A stretch of DNA of 64,000 bases, taken from Chitinophaga pinensis. Its GTDB lineage: Bacteria; Bacteroidota; Bacteroidia; Chitinophagales; Chitinophagaceae. The translations under genes and the position numbers were made by a program. The stretch lies in contig NZ_VOHS01000003.1 of assembly GCF_007896845.1 (NCBI RefSeq), forward strand, positions 248,001-312,000, given 5' to 3'. Numbering within the stretch: the first letter of the stretch is position 1; every line of letters starts with the position of its first letter. The notes below the pieces were generated by a model. That model made no database searches and was not told the origin of the DNA. It was given only the letters and a program-made list of their open reading frames with translations. This document shows positions 1 to 9,044 of the stretch, in pieces.

Positions 1-113
1 TCCGGGAGCAGGAACCGATTTTATATCTGTCAGCACATGCCCGTTTCCTTATCTTTGCCGGAGAAGATTGAATTAAGGGTGCAAGTTAATACAATCTCAA
101 ATCTTTAAACATT

Positions 114-488
114 ATGCAGGAAAGCAAAAGACAGAAACAAATAGGACAGCTATTACAAAAGGAACTGAGTGAAATATTTCAGCGGATGGGATTCAACGTG
201 GTGGATGGAGGGATGATCTCCATCTCTTCCGTAAAGTTGACCCCGGATCTGCTGGAGGCAAGAGTATATCTGAGCATGTTCAAAATAGCTGATTCCCATG
301 AAATGGTGAACCGGATCAAGGAAAGAATGGGTGAAATCAAGAAAGACCTTGGTAACCGTGTGGGCAAACAATTACGCCGTATACCTGAACTCTCACTGTT
401 CCTCGATGATACACTGGAATACATCTTCAAAATGGAAGAGCTGTTCAAAAAGATCAAAGAAGACGACGCAGGGAGGGAAAACAAATAA
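114..488 (+). CDS. rbfA: Ribosome-binding factor A
   Basis: This 124-residue protein has the size and sequence character of RbfA, a cytoplasmic factor that binds the free 30S subunit and helps mature the 5' end of 16S rRNA. The N-terminus (MQESKRQKQIGQLLQKELS) and the stretch around residues 36-75, rich in alternating hydrophobic residues and containing EARVYLSMF, match the single KH-like fold of the family. The C-terminal tail is charged, as usual. The ATG is chosen because it gives the normal family start. It lies 12 nt before the next gene and probably shares its transcript. A TATCTTTG -7-like element lies at 50-57. Identification is by family resemblance and length. Confidence 0.93.
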   Translation: MQESKRQKQIGQLLQKELSEIFQRMGFNVVDGGMISISSVKLTPDLLEARVYLSMFKIADSHEMVNRIKERMGEIKKDLGNRVGKQLRRIPELSLFLDDTLEYIFKMEELFKKIKEDDAGRENK

Positions 489-500
489 AATAGCTTCACT

Positions 501-1730
501 TTGATCTGGCAGTTCGCATCCCGTTATTTCAGGGCTAAAAAAAGTACCAATGCCATCAATATCATTGCCTGGGTAAGTGTTTCGGCTATTGCGGTAGGTG
601 CAGGCGCGCTGATTGTGATTCTCAGCGTTTTCAACGGATTTGAAGGGCTGGTAAAATCCTTATACTCTACTTTCTATCCTTCTGTAAAAATCAGTGCAGT
701 AAGTGGAAAAAGTATTACCCTCACGCCGGCGCAATTAAAAAAGATTGCCGGTGTGAAAGGTGTTGCCTATATGACAGAGGTGATAGAGGAAAAGGCGGTA
801 TTGCGTTACGGACAGGGAGATCAGACAATAGCCATCCTCAAGGGCGTAGACAGTAATTACAATAAAGTGGCTGCTGTCGATAAAAGTATGTCCCGTGGCA
901 AGTTTGATACCGGTAACGAGCACGATGGTTATACGGCTGTGCTGGGCATCGAACTGGAAATGGCCCTGGGCGTGGATGTGGAAAGAGATCTGACGCCTGT
1001 CAGCGTATATCTGCCCCGCCGGAACGTCAGTAGTGTCACTACCCCGGAAGATGCACTCGGAAGTGGTATTCTGTACCCGGCCGGCTCTTTCGCCATTCAG
1101 CAGGAGTTCAACAGCAAATATGTTATTACCAATATAGCGTTCATGCGTGGACTGCTTGGGATGAATGAAGATGAAATGTCGGCGCTGGAGGTAAAAGGTA
1201 GTCCGGGACTGGATGACAAAGTACTGAAGCGCAGATTGCAGGATGTTCTGGGGGCTGACTATAATCTTCAGACCCGCTATGAGCAGAATCAGGCTTTGTA
1301 CGCTATTATGCAGACGGAAAAATGGGCTGTATATGTGATCATGAGTTTTATCCTTGTGATTGCGGCGTTTAATATGATCGGTAGTCTGTATATGCTGGTG
1401 ATGGAAAAACAAAAGGATATCACGATCCTGAAAGCGATGGGCGCCCGTCCACAGCTGATCACCCGTATCTTCCTCGCAGAGGGTATGATCATAGCAGCTA
1501 TCGGTACCGCTATTGGTTTTGGTATCAGTATCGGGTTCTGTCTGTTACAGCAGCATTTCGGGTTGATCAGGTTAGAGGAAGACTCTTTTCTGGTGAATGC
1601 CTATCCGGTTAGTATGCATATTTCCGACTTTATGCTGGTAAGTGTGACCATTATTATTATCGGTGGAGCAGCCAGCTGGTATCCGGCCAGAAGAGCCGGG
1701 AAACAGGGGATCGAATTAAAAGCAACCTGA
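501..1730 (+). CDS. ABC transporter permease of the LolC/LolE (FtsX-like) family
   Basis: The 409-residue protein has the MacB/FtsX permease layout: one membrane segment near residues 17-45 (IIAWVSVSAIAVGAGALIVILSVFNGF), a large extracytoplasmic domain, and three more segments in the C-terminal 150 residues, including the conserved LYMLVMEKQKDITILKAMGA motif that contacts the ATPase. Family members extract lipoproteins from the inner membrane or work as mechanotransmitters. In Bacteroidota this gene commonly follows rbfA. The start is the TTG at 501; no better ATG exists and the resulting N-terminus (IWQFASRYFRAKKS) is typical. The ATP-binding partner is not in this window. The terminator that follows marks the end of the unit. 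Confidence 0.88.
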   Translation: MIWQFASRYFRAKKSTNAINIIAWVSVSAIAVGAGALIVILSVFNGFEGLVKSLYSTFYPSVKISAVSGKSITLTPAQLKKIAGVKGVAYMTEVIEEKAVLRYGQGDQTIAILKGVDSNYNKVAAVDKSMSRGKFDTGNEHDGYTAVLGIELEMALGVDVERDLTPVSVYLPRRNVSSVTTPEDALGSGILYPAGSFAIQQEFNSKYVITNIAFMRGLLGMNEDEMSALEVKGSPGLDDKVLKRRLQDVLGADYNLQTRYEQNQALYAIMQTEKWAVYVIMSFILVIAAFNMIGSLYMLVMEKQKDITILKAMGARPQLITRIFLAEGMIIAAIGTAIGFGISIGFCLLQQHFGLIRLEEDSFLVNAYPVSMHISDFMLVSVTIIIIGGAASWYPARRAGKQGIELKAT

Positions 1731-1759
1731 TTATCAGTATGATATAATTAATGTAAAGG

Positions 1760-1784
1760 GCCTCTGTATGACGGAGGCTTTTTT
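1760..1784 (+). terminator. Intrinsic terminator after the LolC/E-like gene
   Basis: A 5-bp GCCTC/GAGGC stem (1760-1764 with 1774-1778) is followed by six T residues, 30 nt after the stop codon. The stem is short but GC-rich. Confidence 0.6.
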
Positions 1785-1796
1785 ATGCATGATGAT

Positions 1797-1839
1797 AAAT
1801 ACAAGAGGCGGTCACCATAAGGGACCGCCTCTTGTATTT
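1797..1839. terminator. Bidirectional terminator between convergent genes
   Basis: A perfect 17-bp inverted repeat (1797-1813 and 1823-1839) encloses a 9-nt loop. The A-rich left edge and T-rich right edge give a U-tract on both strands, so it can stop the permease transcript and the transketolase transcript. Confidence 0.85.
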
Positions 1840-1909
1840 TATTCGAAGTTTTTGTGGTGTTATGCAGACCACATCGATCTATCATTTGTAATTGCCAGAT
1901 TCTTACAGA

Positions 1910-2752
1910 CTAGTAATCACCCAGTTCTGCTGGTTCTGGTAACTGCTCCAGCGCTTTAGCCAGTTGCTCATCGCTTGGCGCAATACCGTGCCATTCGTGG
2001 TGACCTTCCATGAAGTCAACACCTTTACCCATTACCGTTTTCATCAGAATCACGATTGGCTGGCCCTTACCGGTCAGGCTAACAGCCTTATCCAGAGTAG
2101 CTACCACTTCATCCATGTTGTTACCATCCATGTGCAATACTTTCCAACCGAAAGCAGCAAATTTAGGTTCGAGGTCGCCCAGACCGCCTACCTGCTCAAC
2201 AGTACCATCGATCTGCTGACCATTCCAGTCAACAGTTACGATCAGGTTGTCAACTTTATGGTGAGGAGCGAACATGATCGCTTCCCAGTTCTGACCTTCT
2301 TCCAGTTCACCATCACCATGGAGGGAGAATACCAGACGATCATCATTATTTAATTTCTTGGAGAGTGCAGCACCGATAGCTACGCTCATACCCTGACCGA
2401 GGGAACCTGAAGCAACCCTGATACCTGGAAGGTGTTCGTGGGTGGTTGGGTGACCCTGAAGGCGGGAATTGAGTTTGCGGAAAGTGGCCAGTTCTGACTT
2501 GTCAAAATAGCCTGCATGGGCTAAAGTGCTGTAGAATACTGGAGAAATGTGCCCGTTGGAGAGGAAAAACAGATCCTGATCTAAACCATCCATTTCAAAA
2601 GGCTGCGGCTTATGCTGCATCACTTTGAAGTAGAGCGCAGTAAAGAAATCTGCACATCCTAAAGAACCGCCTGGATGACCGCTTTGGCAGCCATGCACCA
2701 TACGAACTATATCCCGTCTTATTTGTGTTGCTATGTCTTTCAACTGAGGCAT
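1910..2752 (-). CDS. Transketolase, N-terminal (thiamine diphosphate-binding) subunit
   Basis: The 280-residue protein is the N-terminal half of a split transketolase of the pentose phosphate pathway. It shows the family landmarks: GHPGGSLGCADFFTALYF near residues 21-40, the SNGHISPVFYSTLAHAG segment, GSLGQGMSVAIGAALS near 116-131, and the thiamine-pyrophosphate/Mg motif GDGELEEGQNWEA around 145-158. The pyrimidine-binding and C-terminal domains are missing, so it should need a separate C-subunit. That partner is not adjacent: the gene is followed immediately by the 1797-1839 terminator and no C-half occurs in the window. The protein ends in normal family fashion (…LAKALEQLPEPAELGDY), so this is a split enzyme and not a truncation. 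Confidence 0.9.
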   Translation of the reverse strand: MPQLKDIATQIRRDIVRMVHGCQSGHPGGSLGCADFFTALYFKVMQHKPQPFEMDGLDQDLFFLSNGHISPVFYSTLAHAGYFDKSELATFRKLNSRLQGHPTTHEHLPGIRVASGSLGQGMSVAIGAALSKKLNNDDRLVFSLHGDGELEEGQNWEAIMFAPHHKVDNLIVTVDWNGQQIDGTVEQVGGLGDLEPKFAAFGWKVLHMDGNNMDEVVATLDKAVSLTGKGQPIVILMKTVMGKGVDFMEGHHEWHGIAPSDEQLAKALEQLPEPAELGDY

Positions 2753-2865
2753 GATAATTGCAAATTTTGAGATTGCTAAATTAATAGAATTTAGATAGAA
2801 TCTGGCATATTTAGTCTCTAAGCTAATAGTTTTTAGTGACTAAGACTCAATTCTTTTTAATTTCC

Positions 2866-2873
2866 TATTTTTG
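2866..2873 (+). promoter_or_regulatory. Bacteroidetes -7 element before the glycosyltransferase gene
   Basis: TATTTTTG matches TAnnTTTG and lies 55 nt before the ATG. No convincing TTG -33 partner was found at the usual spacing. Confidence 0.45.
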
Positions 2874-2927
2874 TGATACACATTTGATTGAAATTAATAT
2901 CTTTGTAATAATCAAGCCCCTCCCAAC

Positions 2928-4082
2928 ATGGAGAATGTTTTAATTGCGACTGTCCTGAGTTTTGTTATAACCTATTTTGCAATCCCCGTACTAATCAGGG
3001 TTGCAGAGTTGAAACATCTTTATGACGAACCGGACGAACGGAAATCTCACAAGGCACGTATACCAACTTTAGGGGGTATAGGTTTCTTCTCTGGATTTGT
3101 GATGGCATCTGCGGTATGTGTACCAGCTTTTGCCGATTCTCCATTTCAGTACATGGTCGCTGCTTTTATAGTTATTTTTATGGTTGGAATGAAAGACGAT
3201 ATCGTTGGTCTTTCCCCACTAAAGAAACTTATTGGCCAGTTAATGGCTTCTTTTGCTGTTATATACCTCGGTAATTTACAGATCAACAGCATGTATGGTA
3301 TCATGGGTATTGAAGCCCTGCCTCCTTACATCAGCCTGATGCTCACCTATTTCACCTTTCTGGTAATCATCAATGCATTCAACCTGATAGACGGTATCGA
3401 CGGTCTGGCAGGTAGTATCGGTATGCTGGTTTCCGGTGTGATGGGTACCTACTTCCTGTATACAGGCGAATTGCTGTATGCGGTAATGGGTTTTGCAATG
3501 TCAGGTGGTCTGGCAGCGTTCCTGATCTACAACATCTCTCCTGCCCGTATCTTCATGGGCGATACCGGTTCACTGATGGTGGGACTGGTGAATGCGATCC
3601 TTGTGATCAAGTTTATTGATGTTGCAGGCAATCCTGCAGGAAAACTCCCCGTAAACTCAGTACCTATTGTGGCAATTGCTATTCTGGTAATGCCGCTGTT
3701 CGATACATTACGTGTTTTTGCGATCCGTATGATGCATGGAAGGTCTCCTTTTTCGGCTGACCGTAACCACATCCACCACTATTTTCTCGAACTGGGCCTG
3801 ACCCACAGACAGACAACCGTGGTAATGGTATCTATCAACGCCGGCTACATCGTACTGGCATTTGCACTGCAAAATATCGGATCTGCTTACCTGTTAAGCG
3901 TGATTCTGGGTTCCGCCCTGTTGCTGACTGGTGTTCTCTACCAGATGAAGAAAAGAAAGGAAGCGATGTTGCGTGCACTGGCAGTTTCTGCTATCAGTGA
4001 CGCAGCAAACGAAGCACAGGCTGCTATTAACCATCCAAAGATTTTGCGCGTAAGTACAAAGGGTATCCTTCAGGACAAATAA
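2928..4082 (+). CDS. Polyprenyl-phosphate HexNAc-1-phosphate transferase (WecA/TagO/MraY family)
   Basis: This 384-residue, about 11-helix membrane protein belongs to glycosyltransferase family 4. It should move GlcNAc-1-phosphate (or a related sugar phosphate) from UDP-sugar to undecaprenyl phosphate, the first step in O-antigen, capsule or teichoic-type polymers. Visible motifs are GMKDD (residues 87-91, Mg binding), NAFNLIDGIDGLAG (149-162), FMGDTGS (209-215) and the cytoplasmic loop with SADRNHIHH (276-284), whose histidines are diagnostic of WecA/TagO and not MraY. The C-terminal 40 residues are a soluble extension of unknown role. No other polymer-assembly genes are beside it, so the exact product cannot be told. 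It stands alone, with frr about 100 nt downstream. Confidence 0.88.
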   Translation: MENVLIATVLSFVITYFAIPVLIRVAELKHLYDEPDERKSHKARIPTLGGIGFFSGFVMASAVCVPAFADSPFQYMVAAFIVIFMVGMKDDIVGLSPLKKLIGQLMASFAVIYLGNLQINSMYGIMGIEALPPYISLMLTYFTFLVIINAFNLIDGIDGLAGSIGMLVSGVMGTYFLYTGELLYAVMGFAMSGGLAAFLIYNISPARIFMGDTGSLMVGLVNAILVIKFIDVAGNPAGKLPVNSVPIVAIAILVMPLFDTLRVFAIRMMHGRSPFSADRNHIHHYFLELGLTHRQTTVVMVSINAGYIVLAFALQNIGSAYLLSVILGSALLLTGVLYQMKKRKEAMLRALAVSAISDAANEAQAAINHPKILRVSTKGILQDK

Positions 4083-4183
4083 TTTCAGGCCCGGTCATCC
4101 TGTACCGGGACCTTCCCCTCCGTTCCCCCTTTCCAAATTCAGATAAATCCTGTAGGTTTGCAGGCACTTAATTATTTTTTGCT

Positions 4184-4747
4184 ATGCAAGATGATCTAAC
4201 GTTAATAATAGAAGATGCCACCGCAACCATGCGTAAGGCTATCGGCCACCTGGAATCGGAACTCACCAAGATCAGGGCCGGTAAAGCCAATCCGCAGATA
4301 CTGGACGGAATTACGGTAGACTACTATGGTTCACCTACTCCCCTCGCGCAGGTAGCTAACATCACCGTGGCAGATGCCCGTACCCTGACAGTTCAGCCAT
4401 GGGAAAAAAATATGCTCCAGCCAATTGAAAGGGCTATCATCGCCTCTAACATCGGTATTAACCCACAGAATGACGGTATCATTATCCGTATGTTCCTGCC
4501 ACCACTGACAGAAGAGAGAAGGAAGGAATTTGTTAAACGTGCATTGAATGAAGGTGAGCAGGCAAAAATTGCGATCAGAAATATCCGCAGAGATGCGATC
4601 GAAGGTATCAAGAAACTGCAGAAAGATGGTTTAAGTGAGGATACTGCAAAAGATGCAGAAGCTGATGTACAGAACCTGACCAACAAACATATTGAACTGG
4701 TAGATAAACACACCGCTCAGAAAGAGAAGGAAATCATGGTTATCTAA
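4184..4747 (+). CDS. frr: Ribosome recycling factor
   Basis: The 187-residue protein is a full-length RRF. With EF-G it splits the post-termination ribosome in the cytoplasm. The family features are all present: an N-terminal helix with MRKAIGHLESELTKIRAGKANP (residues 17-38), the domain II segment beginning ILDGITVDYYGSPTPLAQVANI, the EERRKEFVKRALNEGEQAKIAIRNIRRDA stretch around 106-136, and a long C-terminal helix. It has its own intergenic leader of about 100 nt and ends at a terminator shared with the convergent EamA gene. Confidence 0.96.
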   Translation: MQDDLTLIIEDATATMRKAIGHLESELTKIRAGKANPQILDGITVDYYGSPTPLAQVANITVADARTLTVQPWEKNMLQPIERAIIASNIGINPQNDGIIIRMFLPPLTEERRKEFVKRALNEGEQAKIAIRNIRRDAIEGIKKLQKDGLSEDTAKDAEADVQNLTNKHIELVDKHTAQKEKEIMVI

Positions 4748-4774
4748 CAGCACTTCTTATATATAAGAACTTTG

Positions 4775-4807
4775 GCAAAACGCTGACCCATCGGATCAGC
4801 GTTTTGC
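4775..4807. terminator. Bidirectional terminator shared by frr and the EamA gene
   Basis: A perfect 12-bp stem (4775-4786 with 4796-4807) has a 9-nt loop. Its right arm overlaps the last codons and stop of the convergent EamA gene, and U-rich sequence follows on the plus strand (tttatt). Confidence 0.8.
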
Positions 4808-5665
4808 TTTATTGACAGTATATACACTGGCCAGAATGATAAAAAGACAAACTACCTGCAACCATGAGATCTGTTCTCCCGCCACCAGTCCCCAGCCAAT
4901 AGCTACTACCGGCAAGGCATAAGTTACCATCGAAGCAAACATAGCCCCTGCTTTATTGATCAGTATATAGAATAATACGGAAGCCACACCACTACCCAGA
5001 ATACCCAATGTGACACTGGCTGCCAGAGAGCTCCATGGAATAGAAGGCCCTGAGAGAATGCCGAAGAAACCACTAAAAAGCAGTACAGGCAAAGCGAAAA
5101 CCGCGCAGAAGAAAAGCGCAATAGATCCGAGTTGCAGGGAGCTGTATCCTTTCAGGTGATGGTGTACCAGAGCAATATTCAACCCATAACAGATGGTAGC
5201 TACCACGATCCAGAGGCCATAATACCAATAGCCGGCATCCACCCCTTTCACGACAAACAGCATGACTACACCCAATAATCCCACACAGATACCCAGCAAC
5301 TGCTTTTTTACAATGGGTGCACGAAACAGGAAGAACCCTGCCAGCAGAGACATCAACGGCACAAGGCTGTTGAGTATACCCGCCAACGCACTGTCTATAC
5401 GTGTTTCTGCAATACAGAACAGATATGCGGGTAACAGGTTACCCAGCACCCCAGACAGGATGATCATAGGTATTTTGTTCAACGGCGTCTGACGGATGAA
5501 TTTTATAAAGAAAGGCAGCAAGGCAATACCGGCGCTGAGCAGGCGTAAGCTGGCTACCTGATATGGTGAAAGGGCCTGCAGACCGATTTTCATCAGTATG
5601 AAGGAACTGCCCCAGGTGAGTGATAAAAGAAGGAAAATACTCCAGTGAATGGCACGGTTGTTCAC
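4796..5665 (-). CDS. EamA/DMT-family membrane transporter
   Basis: The 289-residue protein has ten predicted membrane segments arranged as two repeats of five, the drug/metabolite transporter (EamA) fold. Recognisable segments include WGSSFILMKIGLQALSPYQVASLRLLSAG near the N-terminus of repeat 1 and the corresponding region of repeat 2 ending in PVVAIGWGLVAGEQISW. Such proteins export metabolites or amino acids across the inner membrane. The substrate cannot be deduced. The gene is transcribed alone, divergently from the PPK2 gene across a 120-nt gap. Confidence 0.85.
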   Translation of the reverse strand: MNNRAIHWSIFLLLSLTWGSSFILMKIGLQALSPYQVASLRLLSAGIALLPFFIKFIRQTPLNKIPMIILSGVLGNLLPAYLFCIAETRIDSALAGILNSLVPLMSLLAGFFLFRAPIVKKQLLGICVGLLGVVMLFVVKGVDAGYWYYGLWIVVATICYGLNIALVHHHLKGYSSLQLGSIALFFCAVFALPVLLFSGFFGILSGPSIPWSSLAASVTLGILGSGVASVLFYILINKAGAMFASMVTYALPVVAIGWGLVAGEQISWLQVVCLFIILASVYTVNKAKR

Positions 5666-5785
5666 AATTGGTTGATTTAAGGGTGCAAGGTCCGAATATT
5701 TTGCTACACGGATAAGTAGAATTTCGTGCTACCGCAACACTTCGGATTGTATTTTGTTACAAATACATGAACTAACCCTTTCAGC

Positions 5786-6532
5786 ATGAGTAAGATCAGA
5801 TTATCAGATATTAGTACGACCCCTCCCGAGGGAATGGATAAGGAAGCTATCAAGTTAATGACCAAAGAATTTGTCAAGGAACTGGATGAATTACAAAACT
5901 TGCTATATGCAGAACATAAGCACTCGGTGCTGATCGTATTACAGGGAATGGATGCCAGCGGTAAAGATGGTCTGATACGTAAGGTACTGGGAAATATGAA
6001 TCCGCAGGGTGTTAACGTGAAGTCTTTCAAAGGGCCAACTGATGAAGAGAAAGACCACGACTTCCTATGGCGTATTCACCGGCACGTTCCGGCAAAAGGA
6101 ATGATACAGGTGTTTAACCGTTCTCATTATGAAGATATTCTTATACAGCGCGTACACAAATGGATAGATGATAAAACTGCTGAAAAAAGGATGCAGGCGA
6201 TCAATAATTTTGAGCGTTTACTAAGCGAAGACAACAACACAACCATTCTTAAATTCTATCTGCATATTTCACAGGAAGAACAGTCGAAAAGATTGCAGGA
6301 AAGATTGGAAGATCCCCGTAAAATGTGGAAGTACAACAAGAGCGATTCTGTAGAGGCCAAACTCTGGAAAGAATACAAAAAGATGTACGAAGATGCTTTT
6401 GAACATTGCAATGAAGTGAAATGGAATATTGTACCGGCTGATAAAAACTGGTACAAAGAATACGTGGTGGCACAAACGTTGAGGGATACACTGCGTTCGT
6501 TTGAAATGCAGTATCCTAACCTGGAGCAGTAA
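5786..6532 (+). CDS. Polyphosphate kinase 2 family protein
   Basis: The 248-residue protein is a single-domain PPK2, a P-loop kinase that uses polyphosphate to phosphorylate nucleotides (AMP, ADP or GDP according to class). The Walker A motif GMDASGKDG is at residues 54-62, the Walker B-type NRSHYED at 111-117, and the lid region with EERLEDPRKMWKYNKSD follows around 170-190. Length and the short N-terminus agree with one-domain PPK2 enzymes. Nucleotide preference cannot be decided by eye. The gene has its own upstream region and stands between a divergent transporter and mscL. Confidence 0.88.
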   Translation: MSKIRLSDISTTPPEGMDKEAIKLMTKEFVKELDELQNLLYAEHKHSVLIVLQGMDASGKDGLIRKVLGNMNPQGVNVKSFKGPTDEEKDHDFLWRIHRHVPAKGMIQVFNRSHYEDILIQRVHKWIDDKTAEKRMQAINNFERLLSEDNNTTILKFYLHISQEEQSKRLQERLEDPRKMWKYNKSDSVEAKLWKEYKKMYEDAFEHCNEVKWNIVPADKNWYKEYVVAQTLRDTLRSFEMQYPNLEQ

Positions 6533-6611
6533 ATATCATGTGAATGAATGTTATAACTTATAATAGTTATCTTAGCAACTGATTGTCTTCACCCTTAAAA
6601 AATAGTTGTAT

Positions 6612-7043
6612 ATGTCTTTCTTCAAAGAGTTTAAAGAGTTTGCCACCCGTGGTAATGTAATGGACCTGGCTGTCGGTGTGATCATTGGTGGTGCATTCCA
6701 GAAGATCGTTACTTCACTGGTAGACAATATCTTCATGCCGATATTGGGTATAGTAACTGGTGGTATCAATTTCAAAGACAAGTTCTACTTGCTGAATACG
6801 AGTAAGGGCACTGATTTTCCTTCATTAGAGAAAGCGAAGGAAGCAGGCGCGCCGGTATTTGCCTATGGCGCATTTATACAGAGCATCATCGATTTCGTAC
6901 TGATCGCCTTCTGTATATTCCTGCTCGTGAAGTTCATGAATAGTATGCGTAAGAAGAAAGAAGAAGCTCCAGCAGCCCCACCAGCACCAACTAATGAAGA
7001 AAAACTGCTCATGGAAATCCGTGATGCACTGAAGAATAAATAA
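6612..7043 (+). CDS. mscL: Large-conductance mechanosensitive channel
   Basis: This 143-residue inner-membrane protein opens on membrane tension to vent solutes during hypo-osmotic shock. The N-terminus [37 protein letters not shown] contains the amphipathic S1 helix and TM1 pore segment. A periplasmic loop follows, then TM2 ([23 protein letters not shown]), a charged cytoplasmic segment, a Pro/Ala linker and the C-terminal helical bundle [15 protein letters not shown]. The ATG at 6612 is preferred over an upstream in-frame TTG because it gives the conserved [11 protein letters not shown] start. A hairpin terminator follows the gene. Confidence 0.95.
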   Translation: MSFFKEFKEFATRGNVMDLAVGVIIGGAFQKIVTSLVDNIFMPILGIVTGGINFKDKFYLLNTSKGTDFPSLEKAKEAGAPVFAYGAFIQSIIDFVLIAFCIFLLVKFMNSMRKKKEEAPAAPPAPTNEEKLLMEIRDALKNK

Positions 7044-7054
7044 ACTTATCATAG

Positions 7055-7084
7055 CAGCCGGATTGTGAAACCCGCATCCGGCTG
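7055..7084 (+). terminator. Hairpin after mscL
   Basis: A 9-bp CAGCCGGAT/ATCCGGCTG stem (7055-7063 with 7076-7084) with a 12-nt loop is followed by a weak pyrimidine tail (ttcttcc). Confidence 0.6.
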
Positions 7085-7121
7085 TTCTTCCAACTCCGAA
7101 AGAAATTCTCTTTTAGTTTCC

Positions 7122-7129
7122 TATTTTTG
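7122..7129 (+). promoter_or_regulatory. -7 element before the DUF3078 gene
   Basis: TATTTTTG matches TAnnTTTG, 88 nt before the start codon. No clear -33 element was seen. Confidence 0.45.
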
Positions 7130-7216
7130 CGGCCGCGTTCGATTGACGCGGCATGTTCGTAACGCCCATATAACGGCAATCATATTATCCATAGCATTAA
7201 ACAACTTTTTAAACTG

Positions 7217-8167
7217 ATGAGAAAATCCGTCCTGACTATTATTTGCTTTTTGGTATGCTTCCAGGTGCTGCACGCACAAAGCGACTGGATGAAAACATCC
7301 AGAGAAGAAGCCAGCGGAAAAATCAAGAAAGACGCCAACGATACGGTGCCAGCCGTGTGGAAAAAAGGTGGCATCTTCAACCTGAACATTAATCAGGGAA
7401 GCCTTACCAACTGGGCTGCGGGTGGTGATAAATTCTCCTTCTCCGTCGCATCCAATCTGAATGCTTATGCATTTTACAAGAAAGGAAAGAACAACTGGGA
7501 TAATGTACTGGACCTCGCGTATGGTTACGTAAATACGACCAGCCTTGGCGGCCGTAAAAGTGATGACCGTATCGGTATCACCACAAAATATGGCTACGAG
7601 ATCGGTAAGAACCTATATCTGAGTGCCCTGTTGGACCTCCGTACACAGTTTACCGATGGTTATCTGTATTCCAGTGTGGACTCAGTTAAACCTACATTGG
7701 TGTCCCGCTTCTTCTCCCCTGCATATGTATTGTTGTCTCCGGGTCTTGACTACAAACCAAGCGACCAGCTGTCCGTATTCTTCTCTCCTGTTACCGCGCG
7801 TTATGTAGTGGTGATGGATGATCATCTGGCTGCACAGGGTGCATTCGGAGTAGATACCGGCAGACATGTAAAGAGTGAGCTGGGTGCTTATCTGACTGTC
7901 AACTGGGTAAAGACGCTTGCGAAAAATATAGTATATAAGACAAGGATGGATCTGTACTCCAATTACAAGAATAATCCGAAGAATGTCGATCTGTTCTGGA
8001 CCAATAGCCTGAATCTTCAGGTGAATAAATACATCTCAGCAAACATATCTCTGGATATGATCTATGATGATGATGTGCGTGTATTCGAAAATCCCAAAAC
8101 AGGCGTTTTAGGGCCGCGATTGCAGGTCAAGCAGGTGATCGGGGTCGGATTCACCGCCAAATTCTGA
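7217..8167 (+). CDS. DUF3078 family secreted/outer-membrane protein
   Basis: The 316-residue protein begins with a signal peptide (MRKSVLTIICFLVCFQVLHAQ). The core contains repeated aromatic, alternating strands (WKKGGIFNLNINQGSLTNWAAGGDKFSFS, residues 48-77, then LYLSALLDLRTQF) typical of the DUF3078 family, which is largely confined to Bacteroidota. The pattern suggests a small outer-membrane beta-barrel. No function is established for the family. It stands upstream of scpA in the same direction, but the 94-nt gap and different role make co-function unlikely. Confidence 0.75.
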   Translation: MRKSVLTIICFLVCFQVLHAQSDWMKTSREEASGKIKKDANDTVPAVWKKGGIFNLNINQGSLTNWAAGGDKFSFSVASNLNAYAFYKKGKNNWDNVLDLAYGYVNTTSLGGRKSDDRIGITTKYGYEIGKNLYLSALLDLRTQFTDGYLYSSVDSVKPTLVSRFFSPAYVLLSPGLDYKPSDQLSVFFSPVTARYVVVMDDHLAAQGAFGVDTGRHVKSELGAYLTVNWVKTLAKNIVYKTRMDLYSNYKNNPKNVDLFWTNSLNLQVNKYISANISLDMIYDDDVRVFENPKTGVLGPRLQVKQVIGVGFTAKF

Positions 8168-8261
8168 TGAGCGGGAATTTTTGTTATTTTTGATGGCTTT
8201 CACTTGATAATACTGTTGCCCGTTTGGTGCCGGAATACAAGTGAAAGCCATACATAACATT

Positions 8262-9044
8262 ATGAATGACAACTCCTACAAGATAAAATTACCCCAGTTT
8301 GAGGGGCCGTTTGACCTGCTGCTTTTCTTTATCGAGAGGGACGAGCTGGACATTTATAATATCCCCATCACTACTATTACCAACGATTTTCTTGATTATA
8401 TCCATCACCTCGAATCGCTCAATATTGAGTTGGCCAGCGAATTTATCCTCTTCGTATCAACCCTGATGCGTATCAAGGCTAAAATGCTGCTGCCCCGTAA
8501 AGAGTTGGATGAACAGGGTATAGAAATAGATCCCCGTCAGGAGCTGATTGATAAGATATTGGAATACAAGCGTTTCAAGCAGGCTGCCGCCGAACTCGCA
8601 GAACGCGAGGCAGAACGTATGCTGCAGATCAAACGTGGAAATATAAAGAAAGAACTTGCCAGCATCGGAGAAGAGACCAGCGAGGGGACGGAAATACAGA
8701 CCCTGACCCTGTTCAAGCTGACCCAGACCTTCGAAAAGGTGATGCAAAGAATAAAACAGCGGGAAAACAAGCCTCAGCACGTTGTATACAAATATGAATA
8801 CACCATGGAGGAATCCCGTGAATATATGATAGACCTCGCCGCCAAAGAAAAGACGCTCGCTTTTGAGAAGATCTTTGACCTTTGCCGCGACAGAGTACAC
8901 GCCATCTTCCTGTTTCTCGGTATGCTGGAACTGGTGCAGATGAAATATCTGGGAATTATGGTGGGAGAAGGCAGGAATAACTTTATTATTGACTACATTG
9001 AGCCTGAGGACCGGGAAGTAGAAGTCGCCGGTACATTTGAATGA
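8262..9044 (+). CDS. scpA: Segregation and condensation protein A
   Basis: This is the ScpA kleisin, which with ScpB and SMC forms the bacterial condensin complex. The start MNDNSYKIKLPQFEGPFDLLLFFIERDELDIYNIPI carries the family signature (F-x-GPFDLLL…I-x-x-x-x-DIY-x-I-P). The middle region is charged and helical (residues about 95-150) and the C-terminal winged helix includes VHAIFLFLGMLELVQMKYLGI. The ATG at 8262 is preferred over the upstream GTG at 8241 because it places the signature at the usual distance. The stop overlaps the next start by 4 nt (ATGA), so translation is probably coupled to the AraC-type regulator. scpB is not in the window. Confidence 0.92.
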   Translation: MNDNSYKIKLPQFEGPFDLLLFFIERDELDIYNIPITTITNDFLDYIHHLESLNIELASEFILFVSTLMRIKAKMLLPRKELDEQGIEIDPRQELIDKILEYKRFKQAAAELAEREAERMLQIKRGNIKKELASIGEETSEGTEIQTLTLFKLTQTFEKVMQRIKQRENKPQHVVYKYEYTMEESREYMIDLAAKEKTLAFEKIFDLCRDRVHAIFLFLGMLELVQMKYLGIMVGEGRNNFIIDYIEPEDREVEVAGTFE

